A DNA stretch of 64,000 bases from Oxalobacter formigenes (GCF_027158485.1 NZ_JAMKYJ010000003.1), one strand, 5' to 3'. Positions 18,243 to 28,393 are shown, counted from the first letter of the stretch. Notes: generated by a model not told the origin, from the letters alone. A program made the numbers and translations.

Positions 18243-20384
18243 TCATTCCATTTTGAGCGTCATCGCATTGATCGCCACCACAATCGTACTGATCGACATG
18301 AGAATCGCTCCGACAGCCGGAGAGAGAATAATGCCGACCGGCGCGAGAATCCCGGCTGCCAGAGGAATGGCGATAATGTTATAACCGGCGCCCCACCATA
18401 AATTCTGCACCATCTTTTTCGTCGTTCTCTTCGCCAGATTCAGGAAATGAACGATATCGTAAGGATCGCTTTTCACGAGAATCACTTCGGCCGAATCGAT
18501 CGCCACATCCGTCCCGGCCCCGATAGCGATACCGATATCCGCTTTCGCCAGAGCCGGTGCATCGTTCACACCATCACCGACCATCATGACAGCTTTCCCT
18601 TTCTTCTGAAAATCCGCAATGATCCGTTCCTTGGCTTGCGGCAAGAGCTGTGCGTAAAACTCGGTAATGCCGAGTTCACCGGCAACCGCTTTCGCAAACC
18701 CTTCATTGTCTCCCGTCAGCATGACCGGTTCGATATCCATCGCTTTCAAGGCCTCGACCGTTTTCTTCGCATCCGGCTTGATCTGGTCGCCCTGTGCGAT
18801 AAGTCCCACAATAGTGTCGCCGTCAAGCAGATAACTGAGCGAATTTCCCCGTGCAGACAATTCGGAAAACTGTTTTTCGCTATAAGCCAGATGCTGCTGG
18901 TCGAGCCATGCAGCGGAGACAATTTTCATACTTTGCCCATCTACCGTTCCCGACAAACCCGCACCCTCAATCACGCTGACATTCTCCGCTTTGGGAAAAT
19001 CAAGATTCCTTTTTCTGGCCTCGGACAAAATACCGGCAGCCAGAGGATGGCTCGATGCACTTTCCAGGGCCGTCATCGCCCCCAGCACCCTGTTTTCATC
19101 CCAGCCATTGGCCAACGGGATAATCGTCGAAACCGCAAAATTCCCTTCCGTCAATGTACCGGTCTTGTCCATCGTGGCCACCCGGATCGATTTGGCTTTT
19201 TCAACCGCATGGCGATTCCGGATCAAAAGGCCATGACTGGCACCCAGAGAAGTCGAGCGCGCCACGACCAGCGGAATCGCCAGCCCCAATGCATGCGGAC
19301 AGGCAATAATCAATACAGTCACCAGCCTTTCAAGCGCCACATTCAAACTACCCGTCAGACCGAACCAGACAATAAAAGCCAGAATCCCGACGCCCAGCGC
19401 AACATAAAAAAGCGCCCTTGCGACCTTGTCCGAAAGGTTTTCCGCTTTCGATTTTTCCTTTTGTGCGTCGCCAACCAGTTTCATGACCTGGGCAAGATAA
19501 CCCGATTCACCCGTACCCGTGACCTGAACGGTAATTGTCCCGTCTCCATTGATCGAACCGCCGATCACTTTATCGCCCGTTTTTTTGGCAACCGCTTTCG
19601 CTTCCCCGGTCACCATCGATTCATTCACGGTCGAATCGCCCGAGACGATTTTCCCGTCAGCCGGAATCTTTTCACCCGCTTTCACCATCAGCCTGTCGCC
19701 GACCTTGACCGAACTGATCGCCACATCGACCGTTTTGCCGCTTTCCGTCACCAGATGGGCCGACGATGGCAACAGCTGAGCCATCTTTTTCAGCGCATCC
19801 CCTGCATCACCGACCGCACGCATCTCGATCCAGTGCCCCAGAAGCATAATCACGATCAGACTCGCCAGTTCCCAGAAAAAATCCATTCGTTCGACCGTCG
19901 AATGAACGTACTGGTTGGCGACAAAAGCGTAAAGACTGTAAAAATAAGCGACCGAAATCCCCATGAAAATCAGCGTCATCATGGCAGGACGCCGGTTCTT
20001 CAATTCACTGACCGCCCCATAGAAAAAAGGCTTGCCGCCATAGAAAAACAGAAACGTCGCCAGCGCAAGGACAACCCAGCCAGACCCTTCGAACGACAAC
20101 TGAAAAGGCAGCTCAAATCCCATCATGGGAGACAAAAGGAAAATCGGAATGGCGACAATCAGGCTCACCCAGAACTTCTGCTTCAGGTTTCCCATATGGT
20201 TCATGTGATCCATATGATCCATGTGAGCCATATCCATATGATCGTTCATGCCATTCATGGACATGGAATGGTCCATCCCATCCATTTTCATATCCGGATC
20301 TTTCGCCGTTTCATCCGGTTTGGTGGCATGCCCATCCATGTCCTTCATATCGTGCCTGACGCCGTCGTGATCGCCCATATCCAT
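18243..20384 (-). CDS. copB: CopB-type heavy-metal P1B ATPase (CPH motif)
   Basis: 713 residues. The N-terminal ~65 residues are almost wholly Met, His, Asp and Gly in HMD-type repeats, a periplasm-free metal-binding tail replacing the CxxC domain of CopA. The ATPase core has TGEA (actuator), the membrane CPH motif in LIIACPHALGL, DKTGTLTEG (phosphorylated Asp), SSHPLA (nucleotide binding) and GDGVNDAPALAKAD. CPH marks the P1B-3/CopB subgroup, which exports copper ions. GGAG lies 7 nt from the start. No CopA, chaperone or CueR gene is adjacent. Confidence 0.92.
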   Translation of the reverse strand: MDMGDHDGVRHDMKDMDGHATKPDETAKDPDMKMDGMDHSMSMNGMNDHMDMAHMDHMDHMNHMGNLKQKFWVSLIVAIPIFLLSPMMGFELPFQLSFEGSGWVVLALATFLFFYGGKPFFYGAVSELKNRRPAMMTLIFMGISVAYFYSLYAFVANQYVHSTVERMDFFWELASLIVIMLLGHWIEMRAVGDAGDALKKMAQLLPSSAHLVTESGKTVDVAISSVKVGDRLMVKAGEKIPADGKIVSGDSTVNESMVTGEAKAVAKKTGDKVIGGSINGDGTITVQVTGTGESGYLAQVMKLVGDAQKEKSKAENLSDKVARALFYVALGVGILAFIVWFGLTGSLNVALERLVTVLIIACPHALGLAIPLVVARSTSLGASHGLLIRNRHAVEKAKSIRVATMDKTGTLTEGNFAVSTIIPLANGWDENRVLGAMTALESASSHPLAAGILSEARKRNLDFPKAENVSVIEGAGLSGTVDGQSMKIVSAAWLDQQHLAYSEKQFSELSARGNSLSYLLDGDTIVGLIAQGDQIKPDAKKTVEALKAMDIEPVMLTGDNEGFAKAVAGELGITEFYAQLLPQAKERIIADFQKKGKAVMMVGDGVNDAPALAKADIGIAIGAGTDVAIDSAEVILVKSDPYDIVHFLNLAKRTTKKMVQNLWWGAGYNIIAIPLAAGILAPVGIILSPAVGAILMSISTIVVAINAMTLKME

Positions 20385-20709
20385 ACGAATTCTCCAAAAT
20401 CGTTACATTCATCCAGAAAAAACATGACAATGAACATAAAATCATATGCATACTTGCATCCCTGACTCTTCCATAAGTTGACAAGAAACAAAGGAACAAA
20501 AAGCACAGCCTCCCTTAATCCGGGCAATCTGACGAATGCGCCTTATACATCAACAAATACCGAAGGATCAGACAATTTGCCTCCCAAAACACCCCATAAA
20601 AAAATATTGGCAAATATCCCCTGCAAATGTCGGAAAAGCGTTGTATGCTTTCGAAAGAAAAAACGAGGTAAAAACCAAAACCCCCGTCTGTTAAAGAAAG
20701 CGGTTCAAC
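20385..20709. other. Intergenic region between copB and sdaAB
   Basis: 325 bp between divergent genes. It holds no credible gene and must contain both promoters. I see no CueR- or CsoR-type operator, and the short CCGAAGG near 20562 is not enough to claim a glycine riboswitch. Confidence 0.6.
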
Positions 20710-21375
20710 ATGAAACTATTCGACATTGTCGGCCCGGTCATGATCGGGCCATCGAGCTCGCACACTGCAGGTGCCGTCAAGATCGGCCTCATTGCCCGCA
20801 AACTGCTCGGTGAAAAACCCGTCAAGGCCGAAATTCTGCTGCATGGTTCTTTCGCCATGACCGGTTCAGGCCACGGAACGGACCGTGCCATCGTCGCGGG
20901 AATCATGGGAATCCGTCCGGATGACGAACGCATACCGGAAAGTTTCGAAATCGCCCATGCCGGGGGACTGGGCTTCTCGATCGATACGACACACATACCC
21001 AACGCCCATCCGAACTCGACCATGATCAAACTGCAAGGCGAACATGGCAGAAAACTCGAACTCGTCGCGTCTTCCCTCGGTGGAGGCCGAATCATCGTAT
21101 CCCGCATCGACGGCATCACATCGCATTTTTCCGGCGATGAAAACACCCTGATCGTCCACGCCCAGCATGACCGGCCCGGACATGTCGCACGCGTGACGAC
21201 AGAACTGGCGATCCACCAGATCAATATCGCCACCATGCAACTGCATCGTCACATAAAAGGCGGTCAGGCCGTCATGGTCATCGAATGCGATTCGACTATT
21301 CCGACCGAACTGGTCGAAAAACTCAAACAAATGGAAGGCATTATGAAAGTGACCTTCTTAAACCACGAAAATTAA
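20710..21375 (+). CDS. sdaAB: L-serine dehydratase, beta subunit
   Basis: 221 residues. The serine-dehydratase beta domain begins MKLFDIVGPVMIGPSSSHTAGAV with the conserved SSSHTAG, and GSFAMTGSGHGTDRAI follows. The last ~75 residues (HDRPGHVARVTTELAIHQINI onward) form an ACT domain. With the alpha subunit 9 bp downstream it makes the two-part, iron-sulfur-dependent enzyme known from Gram-positive bacteria, converting L-serine to pyruvate and ammonia. Confidence 0.93.
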   Translation: MKLFDIVGPVMIGPSSSHTAGAVKIGLIARKLLGEKPVKAEILLHGSFAMTGSGHGTDRAIVAGIMGIRPDDERIPESFEIAHAGGLGFSIDTTHIPNAHPNSTMIKLQGEHGRKLELVASSLGGGRIIVSRIDGITSHFSGDENTLIVHAQHDRPGHVARVTTELAIHQINIATMQLHRHIKGGQAVMVIECDSTIPTELVEKLKQMEGIMKVTFLNHEN

Positions 21376-21384
21376 GGGTTTGAC

Positions 21385-22278
21385 ATGGCATTTCAATCCA
21401 TCAAACAAATGCTTGAACAGGCCGAAGCGAAAAACCTGCCGCTTTGGGAAACCATTCTGGAAGACGATATCGCCTCCCAGAACCGGACCCGTGAAGCATC
21501 CTTCACCCAGATGCGCTACTTCTGGGAAGCCATGAAGTCCTCAGGCGAACATTACAATCCGATGGACCGTTCCAACAGCGGCCTCGTCGGTGGAGATGGC
21601 GAAAAAGTCCGGCTTGCCAGCGGCCAGGGTATCCTGTTCGGAGGCGATTTTTTCAATGATGTGATCGCCGAAGCCCTGAGAGTCAGCGAATGCAATGCCT
21701 GCATGAAACGTATCGTCGCCATGCCGACGGCCGGTTCCTGCGGCGTCATCCCGGCCGTTTTGCTTCCGCTCGTCCGTGAACGTCTGTTCTCCGATGAATT
21801 CATCATACAGGCGCTATACGTCGCTGCCGGATTCGGACAGGTCATTGCCACCCGCTCTTCCATCTCCGGAGCGGAAGGAGGTTGCCAGGCCGAAGTGGGC
21901 ACTGCGGCGGCAATGGCAGCCGCAGCCGTTACCTTTCTCGGAGGTGGCACAAACCAGATGTGTTCGTATGCCTGTGCGATGGCGATCAGCAATTTGATGG
22001 GTCTGGTCTGCGACCCGATCGCCGGGCTCGTCGAAATTCCATGTGTCCAGCGAAACGTCATCGGTGCCGTCAACGCCCTCTCATGCGCGAACATGGCGCT
22101 GGCGGGAGTCGAGCACAAAATCCCGGCCGATGAAGTCATCGATGCCATGAGAGCCGTCGGCGACACCATGTCGTCAGACCTGAAAGAAACCGCTCGCGGC
22201 GGCCTTGCCAATACACCGACAGCCCGCATCCTTGTCAAGGAACTGATCCGCAAAAACCAGTACCATTCGGACATTTGA
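21385..22278 (+). CDS. sdaAA: L-serine dehydratase, iron-sulfur alpha subunit
   Basis: 297 residues. Conserved Cys residues for the [4Fe-4S] cluster are in ECNACMKRIVAMPTAGSCGV and GLVCDPIAGLVEIPCVQRN. GSEGG-type loop ISGAEGGCQAEVG is also conserved. AAGGG lies 6 nt upstream of the ATG. The cluster is oxygen-sensitive, which fits an anaerobe. The enzyme needs the ACT-domain beta subunit encoded just upstream. Confidence 0.93.
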   Translation: MAFQSIKQMLEQAEAKNLPLWETILEDDIASQNRTREASFTQMRYFWEAMKSSGEHYNPMDRSNSGLVGGDGEKVRLASGQGILFGGDFFNDVIAEALRVSECNACMKRIVAMPTAGSCGVIPAVLLPLVRERLFSDEFIIQALYVAAGFGQVIATRSSISGAEGGCQAEVGTAAAMAAAAVTFLGGGTNQMCSYACAMAISNLMGLVCDPIAGLVEIPCVQRNVIGAVNALSCANMALAGVEHKIPADEVIDAMRAVGDTMSSDLKETARGGLANTPTARILVKELIRKNQYHSDI

Positions 22279-22296
22279 AAGCCACAGGCTTTCAAA
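22274..22296 (+). terminator. Hairpin at the end of sdaAA
   Basis: A perfect 10-bp stem (TTTGAAAGCC / GGCTTTCAAA) with a 3-nt loop overlaps the sdaAA stop codon. No T tract follows, so it may stabilise the mRNA 3' end rather than terminate. Confidence 0.45.
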
Positions 22297-22583
22297 AGCG
22301 TGAAAACCGTAATAAAATTTATCCGGAAGCGTTTGCTATCCTGATATGGTTTTCACACTTATCAATTTTTTCTCACAAATTTCGCAGTCGGAATAAAAAG
22401 ACTGCAGGCACATCATCGTAACTGTTTAAACTACGCACGCGCTTTGCGATACTGTTGCTGCACTTGCCGGAGCTTTACACTGACCAGCCTCCTGACGATC
22501 CGAAAAACGGAAAGTGCGATTTCTCTGTAAAAAAACGTTGCTCCCGGGCTTCCTTATCTTTGCCATTAAAAAAATACAAAGAT
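22279..22583. other. Intergenic region before the P-type ATPase
   Basis: 305 bp with no supported gene. The ATPase frame is open through the second half (from 22455), but that upstream extension lacks family similarity and is treated as leader. Confidence 0.55.
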
Positions 22584-25028
22584 ATGAATACTATTATCGA
22601 CTCGAAAACCGCAGACAAACAATCGATCGATGAAATACTGTCGGTTCTGGACTGCGACAAAAACGGTCTGGCGCAAAGCCAGGTTCAAAAACGCCTGAAA
22701 ATCTGGGGCGAAAATTCTCTTGACGAGAAAAAAACAAATCCTTTCCTGCTTTTTCTGAAAGGCTTCTGGGGACCGATTCCCTGGCTCATCGAAGCGGCTG
22801 CAGTCATGTCCGTAATCGTTCATCACTGGACCGATTTCATCGTGATCATCGTACTCCTCCTGTCCAACGCCATTATAGAATTCGTGGAAGAATATTCCGC
22901 CGACACCGCCATATCGCAACTGAAATCGAAACTGGCCTTGAATGCATTGGCACTGCGAGACGGACAATGGAAAACGGTTGCTGCATCAAAACTCGTTCCC
23001 GGCGATGTCATAACAGTGAAATCCGGCGATATCGTCCCTGCCGACATCAAACTTTTCGAAGGCGATTATCTGACCGTTGATCAGTCCGCTCTTACAGGCG
23101 AATCCCTGACAGTAGATAAAAAAACAGGCGACATAGCCTATTCCGGTACAGCGGCAAAACAGGGAAAAATGTCGGGCATCGTTATCAATACAGCCAAAAA
23201 TACCCTCTTCGGCCAAACGGCAAATCTGATAGACGAGGCCAAAAATGTCAGTTCATATCAAAAAGCCGTCATCAAAATCGGTAATGTGCTCATTGTCGTT
23301 GCCCTGATTCTCATTGTTCTGCTGGGAATCATCGAAACCATTCGCGGCGAAGACCTGATTGACTTCATCTCATTCGCACTCGTTTTACTCGTCGCCGCCA
23401 TTCCTGCAGCCCTTCCGACCGTATTGTCAGTCACAATGGTCGTCGGCATAAAAAAACTGTCGAAGGAAAACGCCATCGTCAGCCATATGACAGCAGTGGA
23501 AGAAATGTCGGGGATGGACATCCTCTGTTCCGACAAGACGGGAACACTGACTCAAAACAGATTATCCATTCGACAATTTGTGCCCTATGGCGGACAAACC
23601 ACCGAAACCCTGCTTCAAAACGCCGTTCTGGCATCCGATCAGACAGAAAAAGACGATGCCATTGACCAGCTGATCAAACAAACCTGGCATATGCACTTTC
23701 CTGACTCCGATGTACTAAATGCTTATTCACAAACAAAATACATTCCATTCGATCCCGTCAACAAACGTACGGAGGCCACTTATACGCACAACGCAACATC
23801 ATTGACTGTGACAAAAGGTGCACCCCAGGCCATTACCGCCCTTCTGGACGATGCACAGGCGCAAAAATTCATCACCGACAATGCCTTGTCTTTTGCCGAA
23901 AAAGGCTTCAGAACACTTGCAGTAGCTGAAAAAAATGACGGAACATGGAAACTGAACGGCATTTTTTCAATGTTCGATCCGCCACGTGACGACTCGGCGG
24001 CCACCATTGCCGAAGCACGGAAACTGGGCGTCACCGTAAAAATGATTACAGGTGATCAGGTATCCATAGCCTCGGAAACCGCCACTGAAATCGGTTTGGG
24101 AAGTCATATTCTGAATGCGGAAAAACTCGATGGACTATCCGATGATGAAGCCGAAAAAATGGTTGAAGAAGCCAATGGTTTTGCCCAGGTTTTCCCGGAA
24201 CACAAATTCCGTATCGTCAAACTCCTTCAGGACAAACAACATATTGTCGGAATGACAGGTGATGGGGTAAACGACGCTCCAGCCCTTAAACAGGCCAACA
24301 TCGGCATTGCGGTAGACGGTGCGACGGACGTATCGAAATCGGCAGCCGACCTCATCCTTACGGACAAGGGAATTTCGGTCATTATCGACGCCATACGGGA
24401 AAGCCGCAAAATTTTTGCCCGAATGGAGAACTATACGATTTACCGGATTGCGGAAACATTCCGTATCCTGATGTTCATTACCATCTGCATGATCGTCCTC
24501 AAGTTCTATCCGATCACAGCACTGATGATCGTACTGCTCGCCATCCTGAACGACCTTTCCATTCTCACCATTGCCTATGACAACGTAAAGGTGGCACAAG
24601 AACCCAAAAACTGGAATATGAAATACATTATTCTCCAGGCCTCCATTCTGGGCATCATCGGCGTCATATTCTCGTTTGCCTGTATCTTCATCGCCGACAG
24701 ATTTCTTGGACTGAGTCTGGAACAATTACAAACGCTGGTCTATCTCAAATTATCCCTTGGCGGCCACCTGGCCGTATTTCTGGCACGCAACAAATATCAT
24801 TTCTACGACTCCGCACCAGCCAAACCATTGTGGATATCCGTCCTTGTCACACAAACGCTGGCCATCCTGTTTTCCGTATACGGGATCATTCTTCCTGTCG
24901 GCATAGGCTGGGCGAATGCCGCATTCGTCATTGCATTCGTGACAATCGCCTTTTTCGTATCCGACTTTCTCCGAGCCATCATCATTCGTAAAATTGAAAA
25001 AATCCCAGAGGAAAAGAACCCGCAGTAA
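22584..25028 (+). CDS. P3A-type plasma-membrane proton ATPase
   Basis: 814 residues from ATG 22584; the open frame upstream (43 codons) has no similarity to the family. Core motifs: VDQSALTGES (actuator), CSDKTGTLTQNRL (phosphorylation site), MTGDGVNDAPALKQANIGIAV (hinge). The N-terminal GLAQSQVQKRLKIWGENSLDEKK and the short C terminus without a regulatory tail match archaeal and bacterial P3A H+-ATPases rather than KdpB or Mg/Ca pumps. It would export protons at ATP cost. The ribosome site is weak. It shares a terminator with metE. Confidence 0.88.
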   Translation: MNTIIDSKTADKQSIDEILSVLDCDKNGLAQSQVQKRLKIWGENSLDEKKTNPFLLFLKGFWGPIPWLIEAAAVMSVIVHHWTDFIVIIVLLLSNAIIEFVEEYSADTAISQLKSKLALNALALRDGQWKTVAASKLVPGDVITVKSGDIVPADIKLFEGDYLTVDQSALTGESLTVDKKTGDIAYSGTAAKQGKMSGIVINTAKNTLFGQTANLIDEAKNVSSYQKAVIKIGNVLIVVALILIVLLGIIETIRGEDLIDFISFALVLLVAAIPAALPTVLSVTMVVGIKKLSKENAIVSHMTAVEEMSGMDILCSDKTGTLTQNRLSIRQFVPYGGQTTETLLQNAVLASDQTEKDDAIDQLIKQTWHMHFPDSDVLNAYSQTKYIPFDPVNKRTEATYTHNATSLTVTKGAPQAITALLDDAQAQKFITDNALSFAEKGFRTLAVAEKNDGTWKLNGIFSMFDPPRDDSAATIAEARKLGVTVKMITGDQVSIASETATEIGLGSHILNAEKLDGLSDDEAEKMVEEANGFAQVFPEHKFRIVKLLQDKQHIVGMTGDGVNDAPALKQANIGIAVDGATDVSKSAADLILTDKGISVIIDAIRESRKIFARMENYTIYRIAETFRILMFITICMIVLKFYPITALMIVLLAILNDLSILTIAYDNVKVAQEPKNWNMKYIILQASILGIIGVIFSFACIFIADRFLGLSLEQLQTLVYLKLSLGGHLAVFLARNKYHFYDSAPAKPLWISVLVTQTLAILFSVYGIILPVGIGWANAAFVIAFVTIAFFVSDFLRAIIIRKIEKIPEEKNPQ

Positions 25029-25064
25029 AATGCCGCTACAGAATTTTCCGTAACGGCATTTTAC
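25025..25064. terminator. Bidirectional terminator between the P3A ATPase and metE
   Basis: GTAAAATGCCG / CGGCATTTTAC is a perfect 11-bp repeat extended to about 15 bp with one mismatch, loop of about 10 nt. It overlaps the ATPase stop codon and ends 23 bp before metE's stop. Confidence 0.8.
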
Positions 25065-25087
25065 TGGCAAAAAAAATCTCAACGCTG

Positions 25088-27385
25088 TCAGTAAACCGTT
25101 TCGCGCATCAGCTTCGCACTTTTGACCATATTGTCCAGTGCTTCAAAGGTTTCCTTCCACTGACGGGTTTTCAATCCACAATCCGGATTGACCCATAGAC
25201 GATCCGCATCGATAACCTTCGACGCCTGTTTCAACAGGGAAACCATTTCATTGACAGAAGGCACACGAGGCGAATGGATATCGTAAACGCCCGGTCCGAT
25301 TTCGTTCGGATATCGGAAATCGGAAAATCCTTTCAAGAGCGTCATATCACCACGGCTGGCTTCCAGCGTGATCACGTCAGCGTCAAGACTCGCGATATCC
25401 GGCATGATATCGTTGAATTCGGCATAACACATGTGCGTATGAATTTGCGTATCGTCGCCGACACCGGAAGAAGCGATACGGAAAGCACGACATGCCCAGT
25501 CCAGATAAGCCTGCCAGTGTTGGCGGCGCAGAGGCAAACCTTCACGCAGTCCCGGTTCATCGATCTGGATAATGCCGATACCGGCCTTTTCCAGATCAGC
25601 CACTTCATCGCGAATTGCCAGAGCGATCTGGTCGGCGACAACCGGTCTCGCTTCATCGTCGCGGACGAATGACCATTGCAAAATGGTAATCGGGCCTGTC
25701 AGCATCGCCTTCACCGGCTTGTCGGTCAGCCCCTGTGCAAACTTCGTCCATTCAACCGTCATCGCATCCTGTCTGGAAACGTCACCGTAAATCACAGGCG
25801 GCTTGACACAACGGGAACCGTAAGACTGAACCCAGCCATTGGCCGTCATCGCCATACCATCAAGAAATTCCCCGAAATACTCGACCATATCGTTGCGTTC
25901 CGGTTCACCGTGAACGAACACGTCCAGTCGCAGTTTTTCCTGCTGGGCGATACAGAAAGCGATTTCTTCCTGCATCGCTTTTTTATATTCCGCTTCAGAG
26001 AGAGAACCGCGCCTGAAAGAAGCGCGTGCGGAACGGATCTGTGGTGTTTGCGGGAAAGAACCGATTGTCGTCGTCGGGAAAGCGGGCAACTTGAATCGTT
26101 TGCGTTGCAGGGCCTGACGGACCTTGAAAGCCGAGCCGCGACGGTCCATGCCCTCTTTCAGATCACCGACCCGTCTGGCAACCTGCGCATTGTGTACCCA
26201 GTCCCCTTTTCTCAGTTCAACGGTCTGTCTGGAACTGTCCAGCGCCCAGGCAATAGCGGCATCTCCCTGTTGCAAACCGTCTTTTATGGCATGGATTTCT
26301 TCCAGTTTTTCAGCAGCGAACGCCAGACACTGCTTCAGACGCGGGTCCATCTTCGTTTCCGCTTCCAGCGAGAAAGGAACGTGCAGGAGAGAACAGCTTG
26401 AAGCAACCCAGAGATTGTCCCGTCCAGCCAGTTCAGGCGCTCTCAAAACAGCCAGAGCCTTGTCCAGATCGGCCTTCCAGATATTGCGCCCGTCGATCAC
26501 ACCGACGGAAAGTACTTTGTCAGCAGGCCATTTGGCGGCGATTTCCTTCAGATCCTCTGCACCTCTGACAGCATCGATATGCAAACCGGCAACTGGCAAT
26601 TTGCTGATAGTATCGATATGGTCGGCCAGAGAAGAAAAATACGTCGTCAGCAACAGTTTGACTGCTTCTTTGGACAATTCGGCATACGTGCCTTCAAAAG
26701 CGGACAAGCATTTATCGTCGATATCCAGACCCAGAACCGGTTCATCGATCTGAACCCATTCAACCCCTTCAGCATGCAGACGGGAAAGAATCTGGCGATA
26801 AACCGGTAACAGTTTCGGCAACAGCGACAAACGATCGAAACCCTCCACTTTTTCACGGCCCAGATACAGGAAACTGACCGGCCCAAGCAAAACAGCCTTG
26901 ACGGAATGCCCAAGCGCTTTCGCTTCTTTCACTTCATCGAACAGGCGTTCACTGTGAACGGAAAAAGCGGTATCCGGGAAAAATTCTGGCACCATATAGT
27001 GATAATTCGTATCGAACCATTTCAACATCGACATGGCCTGACCGGATTCCGTCGTCAGAGAGCCACGAGCCATCGCGAAATAACGTTCGAGTTCAGGTGT
27101 GTCTTCCGAAAAACCGAAACGGGCCGGTTCACATCCCAGAAGCTGGATATGATTCAAAACGTGATCGTAAAAAGCGAAATCCCCGACCGTTACCCAGTCC
27201 AGCCCCGCTTTTTTCTGCAAAGCCCAGTGAGCGGCCCGCAACTGTTTGCCCATTGCGACCAGATTTTTCAGGTCAGGATTCGTATTATCCGGTTCAGAGC
27301 TGCTCTTCCAGTACGTTTCCAGCGCCATTTTCAATTCCCGTCGTGCGCCCATGCGCGGAAAACCCGGTATATGACTGCAAATCAT
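25088..27385 (-). CDS. metE: Cobalamin-independent methionine synthase
   Basis: 765 residues, two (beta/alpha)8 barrels. The N terminus (IPGFPRMGARRELKMALETYW) and the C-terminal catalytic barrel (FPTTTIGSFPQT, HGEPERNDMVEYFGE, IQIDEPGLREGLPLR, WVNPDCGLKTR) are typical; His, Glu and two Cys in the last part bind zinc. It methylates homocysteine from 5-methyltetrahydropteroyl-polyglutamate. The ATG at 27385 has GGGAGAG 6 nt upstream and is preferred to 27403. It is divergent from metR, its expected activator. Confidence 0.95.
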   Translation of the reverse strand: MICSHIPGFPRMGARRELKMALETYWKSSSEPDNTNPDLKNLVAMGKQLRAAHWALQKKAGLDWVTVGDFAFYDHVLNHIQLLGCEPARFGFSEDTPELERYFAMARGSLTTESGQAMSMLKWFDTNYHYMVPEFFPDTAFSVHSERLFDEVKEAKALGHSVKAVLLGPVSFLYLGREKVEGFDRLSLLPKLLPVYRQILSRLHAEGVEWVQIDEPVLGLDIDDKCLSAFEGTYAELSKEAVKLLLTTYFSSLADHIDTISKLPVAGLHIDAVRGAEDLKEIAAKWPADKVLSVGVIDGRNIWKADLDKALAVLRAPELAGRDNLWVASSCSLLHVPFSLEAETKMDPRLKQCLAFAAEKLEEIHAIKDGLQQGDAAIAWALDSSRQTVELRKGDWVHNAQVARRVGDLKEGMDRRGSAFKVRQALQRKRFKLPAFPTTTIGSFPQTPQIRSARASFRRGSLSEAEYKKAMQEEIAFCIAQQEKLRLDVFVHGEPERNDMVEYFGEFLDGMAMTANGWVQSYGSRCVKPPVIYGDVSRQDAMTVEWTKFAQGLTDKPVKAMLTGPITILQWSFVRDDEARPVVADQIALAIRDEVADLEKAGIGIIQIDEPGLREGLPLRRQHWQAYLDWACRAFRIASSGVGDDTQIHTHMCYAEFNDIMPDIASLDADVITLEASRGDMTLLKGFSDFRYPNEIGPGVYDIHSPRVPSVNEMVSLLKQASKVIDADRLWVNPDCGLKTRQWKETFEALDNMVKSAKLMRETVY

Positions 27386-27481
27386 GAATTCTCTCCCATT
27401 CAAAACAAGTTTGAAAAATCATAATCAGCCGTGTAACATAATTCAAATGAAAGTTTTTTTAAAATTCCATAAGTTTTTCTA
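27386..27481. promoter_or_regulatory. metE-metR divergent control region
   Basis: 96 AT-rich bases between the two starts. It contains the short palindrome TTCAAATGAA (near 27443) and TTCAAAACAAGTTTGAA (27400-27416), either of which could be a LysR-type site. The enteric MetR consensus TGAA-N5-TTCA is not present exactly. Confidence 0.45.
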
Positions 27482-28393
27482 ATGATAGATCTGAAGCATC
27501 TCAGAACCCTGCTTGCCCTGCGCAAAACCGGCAACCTGACCAAAGCGGCGGAAATGCTGTGCCTGACCCAGTCTGCCCTCTCCCAGCAAATCCGGCTTCT
27601 CGAATCCGATTACGGAACCCTTTTCGAGCGAAAAACCGTTCCGATCGCCTTTACCGCCGTCGGCCACTGCCTGCTGGAACTGGCCGACAAAATCTTTCCG
27701 GCCATTGAAGAAACAGAACGTAACCTGATGCGCCTGAAAGATGGGACGGCAGGTACTTTGAGAATCGTCGTCGAATGCCATACCTGCTTCGACTGGCTGA
27801 TGCCGACGATGGATGTTTTCCGGACACACTGGCCGGAAGTGGAACTCGACATTATTTCAGGCTTTCACAGCGACCCGGTCGGTCTCCTCCATCAACGACA
27901 GGCAGATCTGGCTATCGTCGGCAATCCCGAGCCTGAACAGAACATTACTTATTTGCCCCTGTTCGAATACGATATCGTCGCCCTTCTCTCGAACAGCCAT
28001 CCCCTGAACAGGGAATCCTTTCTGACCCCGCATCATTTCAAAGGACAGACACTGATCACCTATCCCGTCGCGGACGACATGCTCGACATCATGCAACAGG
28101 TACTGATACCGGCAAAAATATCGCCCGAACGGCGCACCTCCGAATTGACGATCGCCATTCTCCAGCTGGTTGCCAGCGGACGCGGAATTGCCGCACTGCC
28201 TCTGTGGGCGATCAAAAACTACCTGGACAGGAACTATATTTCATCCAGACCGGTCACAGAAAAAGGGTTAAAGGGAAAATTGTATGCGGCAGTCTGTACC
28301 GAAATGAGTTCAAAGGCCTACATCAATGATTTCGTCAAACTCATCCGTGAAAAAAGCCTTGTCGAATTACCCGGTGTACGCCTGTTGGGCTGA
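27482..28393 (+). CDS. metR: MetR-like LysR-family activator
   Basis: 303 residues. The LysR winged helix-turn-helix is at the N terminus (GNLTKAAEMLCLTQSALSQQIRLLE). The effector domain contains ECHTCFDWLMP, the counterpart of the ECHSCIQWL segment of E. coli MetR, which responds to homocysteine. Its divergent position next to metE supports the assignment. In enterobacteria MetR activates metE and represses itself. Confidence 0.9.
   Translation: MIDLKHLRTLLALRKTGNLTKAAEMLCLTQSALSQQIRLLESDYGTLFERKTVPIAFTAVGHCLLELADKIFPAIEETERNLMRLKDGTAGTLRIVVECHTCFDWLMPTMDVFRTHWPEVELDIISGFHSDPVGLLHQRQADLAIVGNPEPEQNITYLPLFEYDIVALLSNSHPLNRESFLTPHHFKGQTLITYPVADDMLDIMQQVLIPAKISPERRTSELTIAILQLVASGRGIAALPLWAIKNYLDRNYISSRPVTEKGLKGKLYAAVCTEMSSKAYINDFVKLIREKSLVELPGVRLLG

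Noticed and set aside
18447..20465. A 672-codon open frame antisense to copB
   Set aside because: Its product is a low-complexity Arg/His/Asn-rich sequence with no family features. It arises from the strong third-position bias of the real gene.
20540..20620. Possible glycine riboswitch upstream of sdaAB
   Set aside because: Only a short CCGAAGG-like element is present; the tandem aptamer core and conserved stems are not.
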